A stretch of DNA of 64,000 bases from Nonomuraea fuscirosea. GTDB lineage: Bacteria > Actinomycetota > Actinomycetes > Streptosporangiales > Streptosporangiaceae. The stretch covers positions 372,001 through 436,000 of the forward strand of contig NZ_PVNG01000001.1 in assembly GCF_003001935.1 (NCBI RefSeq), read 5' to 3'. The translations under genes were made by a program, and so were the position numbers. Shown piece by piece: positions 60,248 through 64,000 of this stretch; positions within the stretch are counted from its first letter, which is position 1, and every line of letters begins with the position of its first letter. The notes beneath the pieces were generated by a model. It was not told where the DNA came from, did not search any database, and saw only the letters and a list, made by a program, of their open reading frames with translations.

Positions 60248-60550
60248 GTGGAAGAAGTACACAGGAACGTGCCTTTCGAGTGCCGCCACTGCTGGCACGT
60301 CTGGCATGAGGACTACGTCGTCAGGCACTTCGAGGACGACCACGGAAACGCCGGGGAGATCTGGCTGCGGGCCGGCCTTCCCGCCGCGCCGCCGTCGGCG
60401 GGCGTCAGTTGCCCGTCATGCGGCTGTCAGGACGCCACGATGTTCCCGGACGGCTACCTGTCGCGCCATCCGGAGCTGATCCCACCGGCCGAGCCGGCCG
60501 CGCCCGACCCGACGCCGATGCTCACCCCGGTGCGCAAACCGCTGTACTGA
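60248..60550 (+). CDS. Zinc-ribbon protein
   Basis: This 100-residue protein has two CxxC knuckles (FECRHCWHVWHEDY and VSCPSCGCQDAT) that should bind one zinc, and histidines nearby (VRHFEDDH). The C-terminus is Pro-rich. No enzyme motif is seen; small zinc ribbons often bind nucleic acid or proteins. GTG 60248 has GGGGGTG upstream. It is not clearly linked to the DUF202 genes, which end 55 bases earlier. Confidence 0.75.
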   Translation: MEEVHRNVPFECRHCWHVWHEDYVVRHFEDDHGNAGEIWLRAGLPAAPPSAGVSCPSCGCQDATMFPDGYLSRHPELIPPAEPAAPDPTPMLTPVRKPLY

Positions 60551-60558
60551 CAGCCGCC

Positions 60559-60588
60559 GGGCGTGCCCGCCTCCTGACGGGCACGCCC
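60559..60588. terminator. Hairpin between the zinc-ribbon gene and the ABC exporter
   Basis: GGGCGTGCCCG (60559-60569) and CGGGCACGCCC (60578-60588) form a perfect 11-bp stem with an eight-base loop, eight bases after the zinc-ribbon stop. It lies between convergent genes and may serve both. No T-run is present. Confidence 0.6.
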
Positions 60589-60655
60589 GCGCGGCCGCTC
60601 ACGGCGACGCGGGCGCAGGCTCTCCGACCGAGCCCGGCCACCGCGACGCAGGACG

Positions 60656-62512
60656 CTAGCTCAGGCTCTCCAGCCACGCCCGGTGCAGCCCGGCGAAGCG
60701 CCCGGAGGCGGCGATGAGCTGGTCGGGCGGGCCGTCCTCGACGATCCGGCCGTGCTCCATCACCAGCACCCGGTCGGCGATCTCCACCGTCGACAGCCGG
60801 TGCGCGATGATCAGCGCCGTCCGGTCGGCCAGGATCGTCCGCAGCGCCCGCTGCACCAGCCGCTCGCTCGGCACGTCGAGGCTGGAGGTCGCCTCGTCGA
60901 GGATGAGCACCGCCGGATCGGCCAGGAACGCCCTGGCGAACGCGACGAGCTGCCGCTGCCCGGCCGACATGCGGCCGCCGCGCTTGCCCACCTCGGTGTC
61001 GTAGCCGTCGGGCAGGCCCGCGATGAACTCGTGGGCGCCGATGGCCTTGGCCGCCTCACGGATCTGGTGGTCGCCGGCGTCGGGGCGGCCGAACCTGATG
61101 TTGTCCGCGACCGTACCGCTGAACAGGAAGTTCTCCTGCGTCACCATGACCACGGCCTGACGCAGCGTCGGCTCGTCGAGCGTGCGCAGATCGGCGCCGT
61201 CGAGCAGCACGGCGCCCTCGGTCGGGTCGTAGAAGCGGGAGATCAGCTTGGCCAGCGTGGTCTTGCCCGCGCCCGTCGCGCCGACCAGCGCCACACTCTG
61301 ACCCGCCGGGATCGTCAGATCGAGGCGGGGCAGGATCGGCATCTCCTTGACGTAGGCGAACTCGACCCCGTCGAAGCGCACCTTGCCGCGCGCCCTGCCC
61401 TGCGGCAGCGAGGCCGGCTCGCGCGGCTCGGGCACCGAGGGCTCCTCCTCCAGCACGCCCGAGAGCTTCTCCAGCGCCGCGCCGGCCGACTGCAGCGTGT
61501 TGTAGAACTGGCTGATCTCCTGCATCGGCTCGTAGAACTGGCGCAGGTACAGCAGGAACGCGGCCAGCACGCCGATGTTGACCTCGCCGTGCAGGGCCAG
61601 GTAGCCGCCGTAGAGCAGCACGGCGCCGATCGTCATGTTGCCGATCAGCCTGACGCCGGTCATGAACGTCGCGCCGAGGTACATGCTGCGCGCGTTCGCG
61701 GCCCGGTAGTCGTCGTTGAGCTGCTTGAAGATCTCCTGGTTGCGCGGCTCCCTGCGGAACGCCTGCACCGCGCGGATGCCGATCATCGACTCCACGAAGT
61801 GCACGATCACCAGGGCGACCGCCTCGCGGGTACGCCGGTAGACGATGGCCGACTGCCGCTGGAACCACTTGGTGAACAGCAGCAGCAGCGGCAGCGGGAC
61901 CAGCGCCACCAGGCCCAGGTGCACGTCCAGGATGAGCAGCAGCACCGCCGTGCCGACCAGCGTCAGCACCGCCTTGACCAGCGCGTCGAAACCCGACTGC
62001 ACCAGCTCGGCGATGGCCTCGATGTCGGAGGTCAGCCGGGAGATGACCCGGCCGGAGGTGTAGCCCTCGTGGAAGCTCAGCGACAGCCGCTGGAAGTGGT
62101 CGAACACCCTTCTGCGCAGCTCCAGCAGGATGTTCTGGCCGATCGAGCCCATCAGCCCCAGGAACGCCTGCCGGGTGAACGCCTGGATGATCGCGGCGGC
62201 CAGGATCACCCCGACCACCGTGACCAGGACCGTGGCGCCCGACCCGGACACGATCGGCGGGATGCCCTCGTCGATCCCCACCGAGACCAGGAACGGGATG
62301 GACAGCCCGGCCGCGTTGGAGGTCACGATGATCAGGACGAGCAGCGCGATCTTCTTCCGGTACGGCCGCAGCAGGTCGCCGAGCAGGCGCCGCGACCGCG
62401 AGCGCAGCAGCACGGACACCTTGGCCGGCAGCTCGTCCTGATCCTCCGAGGCGACGCCGCGCCAGTCGCCGCTCTTCTCGGGAGCCGTCGTCGTGGTGGC
62501 GGGGGTGGTCAT
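60656..62512 (-). CDS. ABC exporter half-transporter, second subunit (intact Walker B, altered signature)
   Basis: This 618-residue type I exporter half has six membrane helices (about 45-330) and one ATPase domain. It shows Walker A VGATGAGKTTLAKL, Q-loop VMVTQENFLFSGTV, signature GRMSAGQRQLVAFARAFL, Walker B AVLILDEATSSLD and switch IIAHRLSTV. The catalytic Glu is present, but the signature reads MSAGQ and not LSGGQ. The ATG overlaps the upstream exporter gene stop (ATGA). Together the two genes encode a heterodimer that exports an unknown compound, often a drug or lipid. Confidence 0.92.
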   Translation of the reverse strand: MTTPATTTTAPEKSGDWRGVASEDQDELPAKVSVLLRSRSRRLLGDLLRPYRKKIALLVLIIVTSNAAGLSIPFLVSVGIDEGIPPIVSGSGATVLVTVVGVILAAAIIQAFTRQAFLGLMGSIGQNILLELRRRVFDHFQRLSLSFHEGYTSGRVISRLTSDIEAIAELVQSGFDALVKAVLTLVGTAVLLLILDVHLGLVALVPLPLLLLFTKWFQRQSAIVYRRTREAVALVIVHFVESMIGIRAVQAFRREPRNQEIFKQLNDDYRAANARSMYLGATFMTGVRLIGNMTIGAVLLYGGYLALHGEVNIGVLAAFLLYLRQFYEPMQEISQFYNTLQSAGAALEKLSGVLEEEPSVPEPREPASLPQGRARGKVRFDGVEFAYVKEMPILPRLDLTIPAGQSVALVGATGAGKTTLAKLISRFYDPTEGAVLLDGADLRTLDEPTLRQAVVMVTQENFLFSGTVADNIRFGRPDAGDHQIREAAKAIGAHEFIAGLPDGYDTEVGKRGGRMSAGQRQLVAFARAFLADPAVLILDEATSSLDVPSERLVQRALRTILADRTALIIAHRLSTVEIADRVLVMEHGRIVEDGPPDQLIAASGRFAGLHRAWLESLS

Positions 62513-64000
62513 CGCAGCGCTCCTTCCGAGGCGTCGTCGAAGTCGGCGTCCTGGGCCAGCAGCTCCCGGTATTCGGGCACCTGGGCCAGCAGCTCGCGGT
62601 GCTGCCCGACGTGGGTGATGGTGCCGTCGCGCAGCAGCGCGACCTTGTCGGCCAGCAGCACGGTGGAGGCCCGGTGGGCGACCACGATGCCGGTCGCCTC
62701 GCGCAGTACGTGCCGCAGCGCCTCCTCCACCAGGGCCTCGGTCTCGGCGTCGAGCGCCGACAGCGTGTCGTCGAGCACGAGGACGCGCGGCTTGCTCAGC
62801 ACCGCCCTGGCCAGGGCGAGCCGCTGCCGCTGGCCGCCGGACAGCGACAGCCCCTGCTCGCCGATCCGGGTGTCGAGCCCCCACGGCAGGTCGTAGACGA
62901 ACATGGCCTGCGCGGTCTGGATGGCCTGCGCCAGCTCCTCCTCGGTCGCGTCGAGCCGGCCGAGCATGAGGTTCTCGCGCACGCTCATCGAGAACAGCGT
63001 GGGCTCCTCGAACGCCGTCGCCACCACCGAGCGCAGCGTCTTCAGGTCGAGGTCGCGTACGTCGTGACCGTCGATCGTGACCCGGCCGGAGGTCGGGTCG
63101 ATCAGGCGCGGCACCAGCGCGGTCAGGGTGGTCTTGCCCGCCCCGGTCGCGCCCACGATGGCCACCGTCTCGCCCGGCCGCACCTCCAGCCAGACGTCAC
63201 GCAGCACCGGCTCCTCGGAGTCGGCGAAGCGGAAGCCGACGCCCTCGAAGCGCAGGTGGCCGCGCGGCTCCTCGATGGTGCCGGTGCCGCCCTCGATGGC
63301 CGGGACGGTGTCCATGACCTCCATGAGCCGGTCGGCCGAGGTCATCGCCTCCTGGGCCATCGCCAGCAGGTAGCCCAGGCTGGCCACGGGCCAGACGAGC
63401 TGCAGCATCAGCGTGGTGAAGGCGACCAGCGCGCCCAGCGTCAGCGCGCCCTCGCCGACCGCCAGCGCGCCGAGCAGCACCACCAGGGCCAGCGTGATGT
63501 TGGGGATGATCTCCAGGAAGGAGAAGAATTTGGCCGACAGGCGTACCTTGTCCATCGACGAGGCGTACACCTTGCGGGCGGCGTCGTCGTACCGGTCGTA
63601 GACGTGGTGGCGGCGGCCGAACGCCTTGATCGTGCGGATGCCGATCGCGGACTCCTCGACGAGCGTGGCGAGGTCGCCCTGCTCGTCCTGGACCTGGCGG
63701 GAGATCCTGATGTAGCGCTTCTCGAAGCGCAGCGACGTCCACACGATCGGCACGACCGAGGCCAGCACCAGCAGGCCGAGCGGCCAGTACTTGTTCAGCA
63801 GCAGCACGGTGACCGCGCCGACCTGGAGCACGTTCATGACCAGGAAGAGCATGCCGAAGCCGAGGAAGCGGCGGATCGTCGACAGGTCGGTGGTCGCCCG
63901 TGATAACAGCTGCCCCGACTGCCAGTCTCCGTGGAACCCCATGGGCAGGCGCTGCAGGTGCTCGTAGAGGTCGTCGCGAAGTGCGGTCTCCAGGCCGAGC
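62509..64000 (-). CDS. ABC exporter half-transporter, first subunit, N-terminus outside the window
   Basis: The frame runs off the right edge, so the first membrane helices are missing. Visible are QSGQLLSRATTDLSTIRRFL, further helices, and an ATPase domain. That domain has Walker A VGATGAGKTTLTAL, TAFEEPTLFSMSV, signature LSLSGGQRQRLALARAVL, Walker B VLVLDDTLSALD and VAHRASTVLLAD. The catalytic glutamate after Walker B is replaced by aspartate (LDDT), the mark of the degenerate half in heterodimeric exporters. Its stop overlaps the partner's ATG. Confidence 0.9.
   Translation of the reverse strand, partial: LGLETALRDDLYEHLQRLPMGFHGDWQSGQLLSRATTDLSTIRRFLGFGMLFLVMNVLQVGAVTVLLLNKYWPLGLLVLASVVPIVWTSLRFEKRYIRISRQVQDEQGDLATLVEESAIGIRTIKAFGRRHHVYDRYDDAARKVYASSMDKVRLSAKFFSFLEIIPNITLALVVLLGALAVGEGALTLGALVAFTTLMLQLVWPVASLGYLLAMAQEAMTSADRLMEVMDTVPAIEGGTGTIEEPRGHLRFEGVGFRFADSEEPVLRDVWLEVRPGETVAIVGATGAGKTTLTALVPRLIDPTSGRVTIDGHDVRDLDLKTLRSVVATAFEEPTLFSMSVRENLMLGRLDATEEELAQAIQTAQAMFVYDLPWGLDTRIGEQGLSLSGGQRQRLALARAVLSKPRVLVLDDTLSALDAETEALVEEALRHVLREATGIVVAHRASTVLLADKVALLRDGTITHVGQHRELLAQVPEYRELLAQDADFDDASEGALR

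Noticed and set aside
60656..64000. Whether the ABC exporter pair could be cydDC, needed for cytochrome bd assembly
   Set aside because: It is 50 kb from cydAB and in an unrelated context. The sequence looks like general heterodimeric drug or lipid exporters, and nothing ties it to cytochrome assembly.
1..64000. Long open frames on the opposite strand throughout the window
   Set aside because: In DNA this GC-rich, antisense and shifted frames stay open by chance. They give Arg/Ala/Pro/Gly-rich, domain-free translations and conflict with well-supported genes.
1..64000. tRNA, rRNA, CRISPR arrays, insertion sequences, attachment sites and prophage genes
   Set aside because: No cloverleaf, array of spaced repeats, transposase, integrase or phage structural motif could be seen. 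The tandem repeats found are short and mostly coding.

Overview
The window is a very GC-rich actinobacterial chromosome segment. The near-universal G/C third codon position, frequent GTG/TTG starts, mycelial-actinomycete gene content and protein style suggest Streptosporangiaceae (Nonomuraea-like). That is a judgement from the sequence, not a database assignment. Genes are tightly packed: no unexplained gap exceeds 300 bases, and I see no tRNA, rRNA, CRISPR array, prophage or insertion sequence.

Layout. 1-0.9 kb: two tandem paralogous lipoproteins, the first cut by the window edge. 0.9-6.7 kb: a LacI-type regulator divergent from a complete branched-chain-type ABC importer (binding lipoprotein, two permeases, two ATPases), with two overlapping LacI-type palindromes between them. 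6.7-9.1 kb: cytochrome bd oxidase (cydAB), with a 52-bp inverted-repeat operator upstream. 9.2-13.7 kb: polysaccharide deacetylase, CoxG-like protein, an unknown protein, FrnE-type oxidoreductase, MarR regulator and thymidine kinase. 13.8-19.7 kb: hydantoinase/oxoprolinase pair hyuAB with a small membrane protein, a beta-hydroxyacid dehydrogenase and a histidine phosphatase. 19.9-23.2 kb: a small kinase, then a CoA-transferase and a fused acyl-CoA carboxyltransferase. 23.2-24.7 kb: a wrecked ECF sigma-factor gene and two translationally coupled unknown genes. 24.7-29.9 kb: nitrilase-family amidase, DUF418 membrane protein, membrane-tailed peptidase-like hydrolase, aminotransferase, and a Doc-type toxin-antitoxin pair with a clear palindromic operator. 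30-33.7 kb: FUSC transporter, hydrolase, barbiturase/cyanurate-type ring-opening amidohydrolase and SseB-like protein. 33.9-38.5 kb: prepilin peptidase, then aroC-aroK-aroB-aroQ and a GDSL hydrolase, overlapping almost throughout. 38.6-44.2 kb: DinG helicase, a repetitive Pro/Gln-rich protein, a Na+/H+ antiporter and a UBP zinc finger.

44.3-51.0 kb holds a second complete branched-chain-type importer in the order F-G-acyl-CoA synthetase-H-M-binding protein. All junctions but the last overlap, so the uptake system is physically built around a CoA ligase. 51.1-57.8 kb, all on the minus strand, is a cell-wall block: class A beta-lactamase and a bifunctional penicillin-binding protein whose stop and start codons overlap (TGATG), a hairpin, a PhoB-type response regulator and sensor kinase, and a D,D-carboxypeptidase lipoprotein. 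The kinase has a striking insertion of four degenerate 12-residue repeats inside its HAMP domain. 58.0-60.6 kb: epoxide-hydrolase-like protein, a lipoprotein, two DUF202 membrane proteins and a zinc-ribbon protein. 60.7-64 kb: two halves of a heterodimeric ABC exporter, the second running off the edge.

The most unusual signals are the repeat-expanded HAMP domain, the beta-lactamase/PBP/two-component/carboxypeptidase block, the importer wrapped around a CoA ligase, the mirrored cydAB operator pair, the 25-codon minicistron bridging aroK and aroB, and the ECF sigma gene broken by a 22-bp tandem duplication and an apparent fusion deletion.
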